Shown here in pieces: positions 7,556 through 16,581 of a DNA stretch of 64,000 bases. The position numbers were made by a program, and so were the translations under genes. Positions within the stretch are counted from its first letter, which is position 1; each line of letters begins with the position of its first letter. The stretch is from contig DASZBR010000005.1 of the NCBI GenBank assembly GCA_035943935.1, forward strand, positions 62,001 through 126,000. The letters run 5' to 3'. Source of the DNA: DASZBR01 sp035943935. GTDB taxonomy: Bacteria > Pseudomonadota > Gammaproteobacteria > DASZBR01. Below the pieces are notes generated by a model. It was not told the DNA's origin and searched no databases. It saw nothing but the letters and a program-made list of their open reading frames with translations.

Positions 7556-7964
7556 CTGTTTTTTCCTTTTCCATAACTATAAAACCATGTTTTTCATATA
7601 ACTTAATCGCCGCTCGATTCTTCTCATCGACGTCTAATGCTATGCGATCAAATCCCAGCGTGTGCACATATTCAATCAAATTAACCATCAGTTGTGAGGC
7701 AATGCCTTTTCCGTGCCATGACGGTACAACACTGACATTGGTAATAAAAGCCATGCGATTTACCGTATCGTTACAATACGCGGCGAGCAATCCAATTAAT
7801 TCATTGTCAGACCATGCTTCAAATCGTACCGCATGATTCACAATTTTATGTGCATATTCATCAATAGTGATACGTTCGCTCAGCGGTGGCACAAATGTGC
7901 TGTCACATAGTTTCAAATGCGTAGTAATTTGTGATACCGATGCTTTGTTCATACCATAATTCAT
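7491..7964 (-). CDS. GNAT-family N-acetyltransferase in the surface-sugar operon
   Basis: A 157-residue acetyltransferase with the acetyl-CoA loop VVPSWHGKGIASQLM (motif A), then IALDVDEKNRAAIKLYEKHGF (motif B). It begins ATGA, sharing four bases with the stop of the upstream propeller gene. In this setting, after a DegT-type sugar aminotransferase, acetylation of a nucleotide-linked aminosugar is the likely role; that is inference from context. The tail after GFIVMEKE runs into the next gene and is probably not part of the core fold. Confidence 0.82.
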   Translation of the reverse strand: MNYGMNKASVSQITTHLKLCDSTFVPPLSERITIDEYAHKIVNHAVRFEAWSDNELIGLLAAYCNDTVNRMAFITNVSVVPSWHGKGIASQLMVNLIEYVHTLGFDRIALDVDEKNRAAIKLYEKHGFIVMEKEKTDEHETRLQRRNQRYVRSSIRL

Positions 7965-8920
7965 ATTTCTAACTCTGCTAAACCAAAACCATAACGCCCA
8001 AATTCATTGCCGTTATAAAGCAAATAAACGTTGCCATCGCACTCAAAGACATGCGGATAACATTGCATATCACTGTCCCACTCTCCAACGGTTCCCTCAA
8101 GTAAGGGTTGTTCATCATCACGCGTCCAATTCAACAAATCATCTGACCATGCATGACCGATGCGATATCCACGTCCTTTGCTCTTTCTAAAATCAAACGA
8201 TTCACGATAACAGAAGAACATATGATAACGTCCTGCAATGTCGATTACGGTCGGTAACGCCTGACTTTCATCTGCGCCCAATTTATCTTCAATGATGTGA
8301 CGTGCTTCTTCTTTGACCCAATGAATTCCATCAACAGACGTTGCATGACCAATTTTATAGGTGCGATCGGGAGGTGAATCCGCGTCGTATTTTTTCCAAC
8401 CCGTGCCAAAGATGTACCACATGTGAAAAATACCCTCGATAATTTTCACAAAACCATCGCCGACTAAACACGGTTCATGAAGTGACGCCGCTAGCACAGG
8501 TCCATCACCGATACGCTGAAAAGTATTACCTTGATCATGGCTAATCGCAAGACCAATAGCGGTGTCTACTGAAACCGATACACGTCGATTCCAACCGCAC
8601 GTATAACCATATACAACATCGCCATGACGTAATACATTCATAGGAAAAATGCCGTGTTCATCAAAACAACCCAGATGACCCAATGGAATAACGGTCTGTT
8701 CAGACACACGAATAATATCACGCAGATTTTTTTGAATATCCACAAAGGCAATGTGACTTAAATATTTGCCATTATTAATATCAATAGAACGAGTAGAAAA
8801 ATAAATACGGACAAAATTATCAAAAACTAAAGTCTGTGGTGACTGTGCAAATTGCACGCAATGATTGGGCAACGTGTGTTGTGTGGGATCAAATATTTTG
8901 CCAATTTTATGCCACTTCAT
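7961..8920 (-). CDS. GH43/GH130-like beta-propeller protein, paralog B
   Basis: A 319-residue protein with repeated propeller-blade motifs (RIYFSTRSID, FHMWYIFGTGW, YHMFFCYRESF, VYLLYNGNEFGRYGFGL). The fold is that of five-bladed glycosidase/phosphorylase families, and such proteins occur in O-antigen clusters beside WbqC. There is no signal peptide, so it probably acts in the cytoplasm on nucleotide- or lipid-linked sugar, and it may not be a hydrolase at all. It is clearly paralogous to the neighbouring gene at 8924, with 3 bases between them. Confidence 0.72.
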   Translation of the reverse strand: MKWHKIGKIFDPTQHTLPNHCVQFAQSPQTLVFDNFVRIYFSTRSIDINNGKYLSHIAFVDIQKNLRDIIRVSEQTVIPLGHLGCFDEHGIFPMNVLRHGDVVYGYTCGWNRRVSVSVDTAIGLAISHDQGNTFQRIGDGPVLAASLHEPCLVGDGFVKIIEGIFHMWYIFGTGWKKYDADSPPDRTYKIGHATSVDGIHWVKEEARHIIEDKLGADESQALPTVIDIAGRYHMFFCYRESFDFRKSKGRGYRIGHAWSDDLLNWTRDDEQPLLEGTVGEWDSDMQCYPHVFECDGNVYLLYNGNEFGRYGFGLAELEI

Positions 8921-8923
8921 CGC

Positions 8924-9886
8924 TTACTCCAATTTACCGTCGAGGCGCGCTAATCCAAAACCTTCACGCCCCACTTGATTACCGAGGTAAGCCATATAAA
9001 TGGTATTATCACTTTCGAATACGTGCGGATAACTGATCATCTCTGCATCCCAGCCATCGTCAGAAACATCAATGCCTGCTTTGGTATCATCGCGTACCCA
9101 ATCGACTAAATTCGTGCTGGACGCATAACCAATACGATAACCGTTTTGTTTTCCGCGATAATGACTGCTGTAGCGATAACAAAAAAACATGTGATACTTT
9201 CCGTTCGCATAAAACACATCCGGGCTTGCTTGCGCTTCATCTTCTTCGATACGGCTTTCAATCAGATTTTTGTTTACTTTATTCCAGTGAATGCCATCTT
9301 CTGATATTGCCAGCCGGATTTTATATACGGGCTCAGCGCGACCTTCGACTATTTTCCATTTGCTTCCGGCAATGTAAAACAAAAACCACTGATTATTGAA
9401 ACGACGAATCTTTGGACCGCTTAATACAAAGGGTTCGTCTGGTGTATAACTCAGTACTGGACCTCTACCTAATTTAGTAAACGTTTTGCCTTCATCTTTA
9501 CTGACTGCACAGCCAATGGCGACATTAAAGGGCACGGATTCACAGCGTGTCCATCCTGCGTAATACGCACGAATCTCGTTATTGTGTCGAATAACAGATA
9601 CGGGATATGTTCCAAATTCATCAAATTCGCCCAAATTACCCAGGCTCAAAATAGGCTCTTCGCTTACCTTAATAATATTAAATAAATTACTGCGATCTAA
9701 ATCCACATAGGCGGAATAACTCACGTATTGCCCATTTTTATCGGCAGGAGGACGACACGAAAAATAAACGCGTACAAAGGTATCAAACATCAATGTTGCA
9801 GGGGCTTGAGCAAATTCTTTTAACCACACACGGTTACTGATTTCTTGAGGAGTAAAAATTTTGCCGAGTTTTTTCCAGGTGAACAT
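8924..9886 (-). CDS. GH43/GH130-like beta-propeller protein, paralog A
   Basis: A 320-residue protein aligned end to end with the 7961 gene: WKKLGKIFTPQE vs WHKIGKIFDPTQ, RVYFSCRPPADKNG vs RIYFSTRSIDINNG, GFGLARL vs GFGLAEL. Its blade motifs include QWFLFYIAGSKW and YHMFFCYRYSS. Tandem duplication followed by divergence suggests two related but different sugar substrates. It starts 2 bases after the WbqC stop, so translation is coupled. Enzymatic activity is not shown by sequence alone. Confidence 0.72.
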   Translation of the reverse strand: MFTWKKLGKIFTPQEISNRVWLKEFAQAPATLMFDTFVRVYFSCRPPADKNGQYVSYSAYVDLDRSNLFNIIKVSEEPILSLGNLGEFDEFGTYPVSVIRHNNEIRAYYAGWTRCESVPFNVAIGCAVSKDEGKTFTKLGRGPVLSYTPDEPFVLSGPKIRRFNNQWFLFYIAGSKWKIVEGRAEPVYKIRLAISEDGIHWNKVNKNLIESRIEEDEAQASPDVFYANGKYHMFFCYRYSSHYRGKQNGYRIGYASSTNLVDWVRDDTKAGIDVSDDGWDAEMISYPHVFESDNTIYMAYLGNQVGREGFGLARLDGKLE

Positions 9887-9888
9887 CG

Positions 9889-10587
9889 TTAAATTAACTC
9901 ATAATTAGGCAAAATACGCTCACGGACACTCTCTAATTCATTAAACATCAATACATCCATAATAGAAAGCCATGGAACAAAATCATGATTAAACTGTGCA
10001 TATTCAAAGGGTTTTGGCTGGATGAATTTCAATTCAATGCCGCGTGTATGAAATTCATCTTTATCATAAAGCTCAAATCCGCCCATGGTATTAATATAGG
10101 TATCTGCACCCAGTGCTTCACATAAGGCAATAACTTTATGCTGATTTTTTAAAGCATGATCGATGCTTATCGTTGATGAAATAAGAATTTGAGTTTTTAT
10201 GTCCAGATATTTACATAACTCAACAATAGAGCCATAAATAAATTTAAATAAATTAGCTTCAGAATTGGCTACAATTTTTTCGAGAAGCAGATACGTTTGT
10301 GTGAAATAGGGCGCACGTGAATAAGCCCCTCTAAATTGGTTCAGTAATTTATCGCGATTAAAATCTGCCGCCAGTTCACGATCCACAACATCCAGCGAAT
10401 CCGAATCTTTTTTAAGTGGCAAAGAAAACATCACATCTTTTCCATTTTGTAATAAGCGATTACGGTTAATCCAACCTTTTTTGGTATATTTAATATTGTC
10501 ATAGACGACAAATTGATCTACAGCGGCGATCAGTTGAAAGTAGCCAATATAGGGTAAAAAATACGGCTGCATGATGCCAACTCTCAC
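9889..10587 (-). CDS. WbqC-family protein
   Basis: A 232-residue member of the WbqC-like family, recognised by MRVGIMQPYFLPYIGYFQLI, VDQFVVYDNIKYTKKGWINR and the later TYINTMGGFELYDKDEF. WbqC proteins are found in O-antigen and glycan gene clusters; their chemistry is poorly defined. The first four bases overlap the aminotransferase stop (ATGA), which places it as the second gene of this operon. It is cytoplasmic, with no signal or membrane segment. Confidence 0.85.
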   Translation of the reverse strand: MRVGIMQPYFLPYIGYFQLIAAVDQFVVYDNIKYTKKGWINRNRLLQNGKDVMFSLPLKKDSDSLDVVDRELAADFNRDKLLNQFRGAYSRAPYFTQTYLLLEKIVANSEANLFKFIYGSIVELCKYLDIKTQILISSTISIDHALKNQHKVIALCEALGADTYINTMGGFELYDKDEFHTRGIELKFIQPKPFEYAQFNHDFVPWLSIMDVLMFNELESVRERILPNYELI

Positions 10588-11723
10588 GCCTTTCCTCCCT
10601 CGCGGATAAAACGACTGATTTCATCAACGAGCGCGAGATCCAGATCAGGATAAATGGGAAGACAAAGAATGCGTTGCGCAGCATGTGTCGCTACCGGTAA
10701 ATTATCGCGGTGTGCAGAAACTAATCCGCAATACATGGGGAATTCTGATATTAAGGGATAAAAATAACGCCGCGTATGAATACCGCGATCTTTTAATTTC
10801 TGATACAACTCATCGCGCGTCATTGCATAATCCGCGTCGACTAAGATCGGAAAATATGAATAGTTTGCAACTTTTTCGCCTGCATCTTTCAAGCAGGAAA
10901 TACCCTTGATTCCCTTCAACAATTCTCTATAAGTGGCATCGATTTTTTTACGACGCGCGAGTGCCTGATCAAGATATTTTAATTGCAGTAATCCAAACGC
11001 CGCGTTGATTTCACTCATTTTGCCGTTAATGCCGGGAGCCACAACGGTCGTTTCGCCTTCATGGCCAAAGTTTTTTAATTGATCAATATGGGTTTTGGTT
11101 TTGGCGTCGGGAGATACGATGGCGCCACCTTCAAAGGTATTAAACACTTTGGTCGCATGAAAACTTAATACGGATAAATCACCATAATTAAGAATACTGC
11201 CGGATTGATTTTGTACGCCAAAGGCATGGGCAGCATCGTAAATCACGCGAAGATTATACCTGTCTGCAATTTGCTGAATGGCATCGACATCACACGGATG
11301 TCCATAACAATGCACGGGCATAATGGCTGTGGTTTGCGGAGTGATAGCCGCTTCAATTTTTGCGGGATCAAGATTCAGTGTATTGGGATCAACATCAACA
11401 AAAACGGGTTTAATGCCATTCCACAGTAAGGCGTGGGAGGTTGCGACGAAAGAATAGGGTGTAGTAATCACCTCGCCCGTAATGCGCAATGCCTGTAATG
11501 CGGTAATCAAAGCAATCGTGCCGTTGGTGAATAGACTGATATGTTTTACACCCAAATAATCACACAGTTCACTTTCCAGTTGTTGGTGAAATGGCCCGCC
11601 ATTGGTCAGTATGGTGTTGTCCCATATCTGACGTAAATACGGGATAAACTCTTCTAACGGAGGCATCATGGGTTTAGTGACAAATATGTTATTTTTTATA
11701 TCGGGCGTTTTTGTAAGGGACAT
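10584..11723 (-). CDS. DegT/DnrJ/EryC1-family sugar aminotransferase
   Basis: A 379-residue PLP enzyme that aminates a nucleotide-linked keto-sugar. Landmarks are LTNGGPFHQQLE near the start, LFTNGTIALITALQAL, HCYGHPCDVDAI, YDAAHAFG (Asp binding the PLP nitrogen) and SFHATKVFNTFEGG, whose Lys forms the Schiff base. FGHEGE and GKMSEINAAFGLLQL follow. Relatives make 4-amino-4,6-dideoxyhexoses. It is the first gene of the minus-strand operon and diverges from the GT-C gene at 11799, with 75 bases for two promoters. Confidence 0.92.
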   Translation of the reverse strand: MSLTKTPDIKNNIFVTKPMMPPLEEFIPYLRQIWDNTILTNGGPFHQQLESELCDYLGVKHISLFTNGTIALITALQALRITGEVITTPYSFVATSHALLWNGIKPVFVDVDPNTLNLDPAKIEAAITPQTTAIMPVHCYGHPCDVDAIQQIADRYNLRVIYDAAHAFGVQNQSGSILNYGDLSVLSFHATKVFNTFEGGAIVSPDAKTKTHIDQLKNFGHEGETTVVAPGINGKMSEINAAFGLLQLKYLDQALARRKKIDATYRELLKGIKGISCLKDAGEKVANYSYFPILVDADYAMTRDELYQKLKDRGIHTRRYFYPLISEFPMYCGLVSAHRDNLPVATHAAQRILCLPIYPDLDLALVDEISRFIREGGKA

Positions 11724-11798
11724 CTTGGTAGCTCCACACGCTAAATTTTGATGTTAACCTACGGAAGAGGTTTTTCAAACTTTAAAAGGCCTATGCTT

Positions 11799-13508
11799 AT
11801 GGAAAACAGTGTATTTATAAATAAGCTGATGAAAGCGGGAATTGTTTTCTGTGTATTGATATCAATCAGTTATTGTCTCTGGATGCTTGACCGGGGATTT
11901 GAAATTACCGATGAGGCGTATTATCTCCTACTCTCGATACACCCACAGGCCGTAACGTTTTTTATCAGTGCGGCACAATGGTTTACCTCAACCCTCTGGC
12001 AAATAACAGGAAGTTTGTATGGATTTCGCGCGATCGGCATGGGACTTTTGCTCTTCTCCTCTCTGTTACTTGCGAACGGTACAGTAACAGCGTGTATACG
12101 TTGTAATTTAATGGCTGCTATCCATTTTAGTGAACGCATGACGATCATCGCTAGTACGTTTGTGGCTGCTTTATTTTATGCCACCATCCTTAATTTTTCT
12201 CCCAGTTACAATTTATTGGCGACAGCGGGAGCGTATGCAGCAGCAGGATTAGTGTTATTCACGGCGAATAATTCTGACTGTTGGCGTAACACATTACTGT
12301 GTTTTCTCGCGGGCGGTGCGTTGAGTATTGAACTGATTTGCAAAGGACCTGCCGGTATTGACACCTTATGTGTAGTGTTGATTGTAGCAGCAGTACTCAG
12401 TTGTACACGTCGTGACAAAATAATGAATATGGCAATGATTATCGTTGGGCTGTGTGCATTTACGTTGGCGATCATCTTAATGAAAACGACAATCGCGGAG
12501 AGCATAAATACGTTTAATCACAGCCTAGCGCTTTTTAAACTGGTTCAAACGGAAACGGTCAGTGCACGTTTACTGCGATATTATCAAGAGATTCTTCATG
12601 TTCTGTCTGTTGCGGCGATCACGTTTGCGATTCCGTTTATTGCATTTTTACTGTATGCCTTCACACGATATGCGGTTTTTATATTCATAGGCCTCGTTGT
12701 TCTGGGGTATATTTTAATTTCTGGACATTATCTGCAAGGAGGATTCGATCGTTATCCGACGGAAGCGATCTCGTTGTTCGTTATTCTGACCTTAGGGTTT
12801 ATTGCTTCTTTTCCTGTATGGATAAAAAATTGGAATATCATTGTTTTATTGGGAAGCTTATTTATTCTTCCCTATTCCGTCGCCGTTGGAACCAGTAACC
12901 CACTGTCTATGCAGATCCTATTTTCCCTTGCTTCGTGGGGAACCTTGATTGCCGTATTGGCTTTTGCGGATATTCCCAAAGAACACAGCAAAATACCCGC
13001 TGCGCTTATTGCGCTGGTTTTTGTGTCGAGTATGTCATTTCAACTTATTTCAAGTATGCGAGACCCTTATCATTTAGGTAAACCGCTGACTCAACAATCC
13101 TATCCTGTCAGCGTAGGTAATCTTGGTGTCATCAAAATGGATGCTCAAACCCAATTATTTGTTTCTGATATAACGCAGGCGGCACAAAAATGTCATATTT
13201 TACCCGGCAGACCTTTCTTGGGTTTATATAATGATCTGGGTGTTGCGCTGATATTACAGACCATCCCGCCCTCAACACCCTGGTTAAATAATCAGGCACA
13301 AGCCAACATGATGATGGCTTTCATGAGCCCTGATACGCTGCATTCTGCGGTGATTGCGCTAGAACTAAATCCCGACGGTAGTCGGCCCTTACTCCCAACA
13401 CAATTATCCGCTTTCCCAGGGGGCTATAAACTGTGTGGAACGGCAACCTATCCTTACCAGAAGCAAGAAGTTCAGATATGGGTTGCGCGTTGGAAATTAC
13501 CGAGGTAA
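11799..13508 (+). CDS. Polytopic GT-C-like glycosyltransferase, paralog 1
   Basis: A 569-residue membrane protein with about ten hydrophobic helices. After the first helix comes LDRGFEITDEAYYLLL, whose Asp/Glu cluster in the first periplasmic loop is typical of lipid-sugar-dependent GT-C enzymes. ATG 11799 is chosen because the paralog at 14878 aligns from there (INKLMKAG vs INTLMKAC). It lies upstream of gtrB- and gtrA-like genes, so it likely transfers the sugar delivered on polyprenyl phosphate to a surface glycan. The acceptor is unknown. Confidence 0.75.
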   Translation: MENSVFINKLMKAGIVFCVLISISYCLWMLDRGFEITDEAYYLLLSIHPQAVTFFISAAQWFTSTLWQITGSLYGFRAIGMGLLLFSSLLLANGTVTACIRCNLMAAIHFSERMTIIASTFVAALFYATILNFSPSYNLLATAGAYAAAGLVLFTANNSDCWRNTLLCFLAGGALSIELICKGPAGIDTLCVVLIVAAVLSCTRRDKIMNMAMIIVGLCAFTLAIILMKTTIAESINTFNHSLALFKLVQTETVSARLLRYYQEILHVLSVAAITFAIPFIAFLLYAFTRYAVFIFIGLVVLGYILISGHYLQGGFDRYPTEAISLFVILTLGFIASFPVWIKNWNIIVLLGSLFILPYSVAVGTSNPLSMQILFSLASWGTLIAVLAFADIPKEHSKIPAALIALVFVSSMSFQLISSMRDPYHLGKPLTQQSYPVSVGNLGVIKMDAQTQLFVSDITQAAQKCHILPGRPFLGLYNDLGVALILQTIPPSTPWLNNQAQANMMMAFMSPDTLHSAVIALELNPDGSRPLLPTQLSAFPGGYKLCGTATYPYQKQEVQIWVARWKLPR

Positions 13509-13550
13509 ACCAGTATTATCTCTCGCGTCTAGCACCTTTCAGGATAACCG

Positions 13551-14471
13551 ATGAAAATTTCTTTTGTGATTGCTGTCTATCAAAATGAAGGAGCCCTCTC
13601 GAAAACCGTTGAGAAGATAAACTCTGTTTTTGAAACGGAACTCTCGCAATACGAACATGAGATAGTCTTTGTGGATGACGGTTCTCATGATGGTTCATTG
13701 CAAGAAATTTTAACGCTAAAAGAAAAAAATCCTGCTATTAAAGCCATTACGTTTACACGAAACTTTGGACAAATGGCAGCGATGCTAGCCGGTTTCAAAG
13801 AAGCGACCGGTGATGCCATTATTAATATTTCAGCGGATCTTCAAGATCCGATCGAATTAATTCCTCAAATGATTAAAAAATGGGAAGAGGGCAGTGAGAT
13901 TGTCATTTGTTATCGCACAGATCGTTCGGATTCCTTGGCCGCGAAATTGTTTTCTCGATTTGCGTATGGCGCACTGCGTTTATCGATTCCTAAAATACCG
14001 CCCGGCGGATTTGATTTTGTGTTGATGGATCGAAAAGCGTTGGATGAATTTAACGCCATCGATGTGAGAAACCGTTTTTTTCAAGGCGATTTACTTTGGA
14101 CAGGTTTTCGCACGTCTTTTATTCCGTATGTTCGACTCAAGCGAACTATTGGAAAATCTCAATATAATTTTGGAAAAAAACTGAAGAATTTTTTAGATGC
14201 GTTTTTGGATGCGTCCTATTTGCCTATTCGCTTTATTTCTTTATTAGGTGTTGTGACATCAATATTGGGGCTACTGTATAGCGGTACAGTGGTATACAGC
14301 TGGTTTAGAGGGAGTACTCCTTTTTCAGGATGGGCGCCACTCATGATCGCCATCTTACTGATTGGTGGGCTCATCATGGTGATGTTGGGCATTATTGGGG
14401 AATACATTTGGCGAATTTATGATGAAGTCAGAAAAAAACCCAATTATGTGATTCGCCATAAATATCTATGA
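13551..14471 (+). CDS. GT2 polyprenyl-phosphate glycosyltransferase, GtrB/DPM1-like
   Basis: A 306-residue family 2 glycosyltransferase. The GT-A domain shows FVIAVYQNEGAL, VDDGSHDGS, RNFGQMAAMLAGF and SADLQDP (metal-binding DxD-type region). Two C-terminal transmembrane helices follow (FISLLGVVTSILGLLYSG and APLMIAILLIGGLIMVMLG). Such enzymes load a sugar onto undecaprenyl phosphate at the inner membrane. The gtrA-like gene follows after 9 bases, so together they form the delivery part of an O-antigen-modification module. Confidence 0.9.
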   Translation: MKISFVIAVYQNEGALSKTVEKINSVFETELSQYEHEIVFVDDGSHDGSLQEILTLKEKNPAIKAITFTRNFGQMAAMLAGFKEATGDAIINISADLQDPIELIPQMIKKWEEGSEIVICYRTDRSDSLAAKLFSRFAYGALRLSIPKIPPGGFDFVLMDRKALDEFNAIDVRNRFFQGDLLWTGFRTSFIPYVRLKRTIGKSQYNFGKKLKNFLDAFLDASYLPIRFISLLGVVTSILGLLYSGTVVYSWFRGSTPFSGWAPLMIAILLIGGLIMVMLGIIGEYIWRIYDEVRKKPNYVIRHKYL

Positions 14472-14480
14472 ATATAACGC

Positions 14481-14894
14481 ATGCAAAACGCTAAAGGTCG
14501 TTTAAAAATTGAAATCACACGGTTTTTTCTAGTCGGTGCGGTTAACTTTGTTATTACCCTTGTTATTTTTTATTCTTTGTTGAGAATTGTAAAAATAGAT
14601 TATTTGTTAGCACTCACCGTCTCTTGGATAGTGGGGCTAATGTTTTCGTATACCGTTAATTTTGTGTGGGTATTTAAACCCGAAAGCCAGTTGCACTTTA
14701 GAAAGCGATTTATTCGGTATTTTGTCGCCAATGGCGTATCGTTCACCCTAAATATTTTTTTGCTGAGCATTGCGGTTGATGTTTTTAAATGGGATCCCTT
14801 TATAAGCCAGTTCGCTTTAATTCCCGTTGTTGTGTGTTTTAATTTTCTGACCGCAAAATATTGGTCACTGCATCGACATGAAAAATATAACTGA
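14481..14894 (+). CDS. GtrA-family membrane protein
   Basis: A 137-residue protein with four predicted membrane helices: FFLVGAVNFVITLVIFYSL, LALTVSWIVGLMFSYTVNF, FVANGVSFTLNIFLLS and LIPVVVCFNFLTAKYW. The family is thought to flip polyprenyl-phosphate sugars across the inner membrane for periplasmic transfer. It sits between the GT2 gene and the second GT-C-like gene. Its last 17 bases overlap the start of the latter, so the three are almost certainly one transcript. Confidence 0.85.
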   Translation: MQNAKGRLKIEITRFFLVGAVNFVITLVIFYSLLRIVKIDYLLALTVSWIVGLMFSYTVNFVWVFKPESQLHFRKRFIRYFVANGVSFTLNIFLLSIAVDVFKWDPFISQFALIPVVVCFNFLTAKYWSLHRHEKYN

Positions 14895-16575
14895 CCGCAT
14901 AAATACGCTGATGAAAGCGTGTATTTTTTTGAGCGTGTTGATCGTCATCAGCTATTGTATCTGGACACTGGATCGTGGATTCGATATTACCGATGAAGCG
15001 TATTATCTCTTGCTCTCGATACATCCCCATGCCGTAACATTTTTTATTAGCGCGGCACAATGGATAACCTCAACGCTCTGGCAAATCACGGGAAGTGTGT
15101 ATGCATTTCGCGCGATCGGTATGTGCATCTTGCTCTTCTCATCACTATTACTTGCACTCGGTACAGTAGTCGCTTGTACACGTTGCAATTTAATAAGTGT
15201 TATTCATTTTGGTGAACGCGTGACGATAATCGCCAGTACTTTTTGTGGCGCATTATTTTATGCTGCAACAATTAATTTTTCTCCCTCGTATAATTTATTG
15301 GCCTCTGCAGGAGCCTATGCAGCAGCAGGATTAGTGTTATTTACCGTAAATAATTCCGACGGTTGGCGAAATGCATTGCTTTGTTTTCTCGCGGGCTGCG
15401 CATTAGGCATTGAATTGATATGCAAGGGCTCTTCAGGAATTGCGACATTAGGTGTCGTGTTGATCTTAACAGTAACACTCAGTTGTACATGGCGTGACAA
15501 AATCATGAATATGGCAATGACTGTATTTGGACTGTGTGCGTTTATTTTTGCCGTCATTCTGATTAAAACGACAATTGCAGATAGTCTAAATAGTTTTAAT
15601 CATGGCCTCATGCTTTTCAGACTGGTTCAAACTGAAACGGTTAGTGCACGTTTATTGCGATATTTTATTGAGTTTTCTCATTATCTTTTTGTTGCGGCGG
15701 TTGCATTTGCGATTCCGTTTATTGCATTTTTACTTTATGCATTCACTCGATACGCTGTTTTTATCATAATAGGCCTTGCTGTTTTAGCGTACACGCTTAT
15801 TTCTGGGCATTATCTGCAGGGTGGTTTAAACCAATATTCACCAGAAGCCATTTCGCTATTTGTTATTCTGATATTAGGGCTTGTCTCTTCTTTTCCCGCA
15901 TGGACAAAAAACAGAAAAATAATGGTGTTGTTGGGAGGGTTGTTTATTCTGCCTTATTCAGTTGCGATTGGAACAGGCAATTCACTTTTCACACAAGTGA
16001 TTGATTCTCTTGCGCCTTGGGGAGCATTAATTTCCGTATTGGCTTTTGCGGATAGTCCAAAAGAATACAGCAAGATTCCCATCATGTTTATCAATATATT
16101 TTTTGTTATTACGATGTCGATTCAAATTATGTCCAGCCTATTATTACCGTATCATTTAGATAAGCCGCTTGCTCAAAAATCCTATCCTGTTAGCGTAGGT
16201 AATCTTGGCGTCATCAAAATGGACGCACAAACTCAATTATTTGTTTCTGATATAACGCAGGCAGCACAAAAATGTCATATTTTACCCGGCAGACCTTTCT
16301 TGGGTTTATATAATGTCCCGGGTGTTGCGCTAGTATTGCAAGCAGTTCCACCCTTAACGCCTTGGTTAAATGACGAAGTACAAGCCGACATGATTTTAGC
16401 TTTCATGAATCCTAACATACTGCATTCTGCGGTTATTGCGTTAAAGTTAAATCTTGATGGTAGTCGGCCTGTGTTGCCCAAACAATTATCAGCTTTTCCA
16501 ACAGGCTACACACTTTGTGGAACGGCAACCTATCCTTTTCACCACCGAGAAATTCAGATATGGGTAGAAAAGTAA
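14878..16575 (+). CDS. Polytopic GT-C-like glycosyltransferase, paralog 2
   Basis: A 565-residue paralog of the 11799 gene, colinear over its full length, with LDRGFDITDEAYYLLLS after the first helix and many conserved membrane segments. A 73-base block in the 3' third (16243-16315) differs from the paralog at 13161-13233 by one base, while other parts have diverged much more. Gene conversion or recent duplication is likely. It overlaps the gtrA-like gene by 17 bases. Two paralogs around one gtrAB pair suggest two transfer specificities. Confidence 0.75.
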   Translation: MKNITDRINTLMKACIFLSVLIVISYCIWTLDRGFDITDEAYYLLLSIHPHAVTFFISAAQWITSTLWQITGSVYAFRAIGMCILLFSSLLLALGTVVACTRCNLISVIHFGERVTIIASTFCGALFYAATINFSPSYNLLASAGAYAAAGLVLFTVNNSDGWRNALLCFLAGCALGIELICKGSSGIATLGVVLILTVTLSCTWRDKIMNMAMTVFGLCAFIFAVILIKTTIADSLNSFNHGLMLFRLVQTETVSARLLRYFIEFSHYLFVAAVAFAIPFIAFLLYAFTRYAVFIIIGLAVLAYTLISGHYLQGGLNQYSPEAISLFVILILGLVSSFPAWTKNRKIMVLLGGLFILPYSVAIGTGNSLFTQVIDSLAPWGALISVLAFADSPKEYSKIPIMFINIFFVITMSIQIMSSLLLPYHLDKPLAQKSYPVSVGNLGVIKMDAQTQLFVSDITQAAQKCHILPGRPFLGLYNVPGVALVLQAVPPLTPWLNDEVQADMILAFMNPNILHSAVIALKLNLDGSRPVLPKQLSAFPTGYTLCGTATYPFHHREIQIWVEK

Positions 16576-16581
16576 TAGAAA

